Shown here: positions 13,567 through 13,610 of the stretch, piece after piece | How the letters are laid out: the number at the start of each line of letters is the position of its first letter | How positions within the stretch are numbered: position 1 is the first letter of the stretch | Position numbers and translations under genes: made by a program | Origin: Verrucomicrobiota bacterium | Lineage (GTDB): Bacteria; Verrucomicrobiota; Verrucomicrobiia; Opitutales; Opitutaceae | NCBI GenBank assembly: GCA_023446865.1 | Contig: JAEXPL010000415.1 | Location: 1-13,610, forward strand | Direction: 5' to 3' | DNA: 13,610 bases | The notes under the pieces: model-generated | The model's database searches: none | Told to the model about the DNA's origin: nothing | Seen by the model: the letters and a program-made list of their open reading frames with translations, nothing else

Positions 13567-13610
13567 CCCCCCCCCCCGCGGGGGGGGCCCCCCCCCCCCC
13601 CGCCCCCCCC
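13567..13610. other. Homopolymeric C/G sequence at window end
   Basis: Runs of 11 C (13567-13577), about 8 G (13580-13587), 14 C (13588-13601) and 8 C (13603-13610), broken by single G or GCG. Such sequence at a contig edge is most likely a sequencing or assembly artefact. Confidence 0.75.

Overview
This is a GC-rich, gene-dense bacterial chromosomal window. Its base composition, its C/T-rich spacers with TTCCG heptamers, a plant/cyanobacterial-looking acetolactate synthase and twin PilT ATPases suggest Verrucomicrobiota, probably Opitutaceae. That assignment is inference from style and family memory; no rRNA or other phylogenetic marker is present. I see no mobile element, CRISPR array, tRNA or rRNA.

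Layout. 226-867 (+) encodes a TRIC/UPF0126-type membrane protein. It converges on a small SpoIIAA-like protein (996-1367, -), with a perfect hairpin between them. 1630-1881 (+) is a doubtful small membrane protein. 1924-3276 (-) is an exported eight-repeat PQQ-type beta-propeller. 3277-4814 is about 1.5 kb with no convincing protein gene. It holds many strong hairpins, several capped by GCAA loops on the + strand, a pseudoknot-like arrangement, a tandem repeat with hairpins, a heptamer tract and a terminator-like stem. 4815-10666 (+) is a co-oriented run: two PilT-type retraction ATPases, a stand-alone receiver, a receiver with an unknown helical C-terminal region (4-nt start/stop overlap), a PLP-dependent alpha-oxoamine synthase and a GNAT acetyltransferase. 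10682-13406 (-) carries ilvB followed after 28 nt by cysE, which converges on the GNAT gene. Both stop codons of that convergent pair lie inside one perfect hairpin. The window ends in homopolymeric C/G, probably an assembly artefact.

How the genes fit together. The two PilT ATPases and two receiver proteins suggest a type IV pilus retraction module with its own signalling output; no pilin, PilB, PilC or histidine kinase is present. The ilvB-cysE pair links branched-chain amino-acid and cysteine biosynthesis and lacks an adjacent ilvN. The most unusual part is the 3.4-4.7 kb non-coding block, a candidate for an undescribed structured RNA or repeat locus. The evidence there is by-eye base pairing in GC-rich DNA and needs a comparative test.
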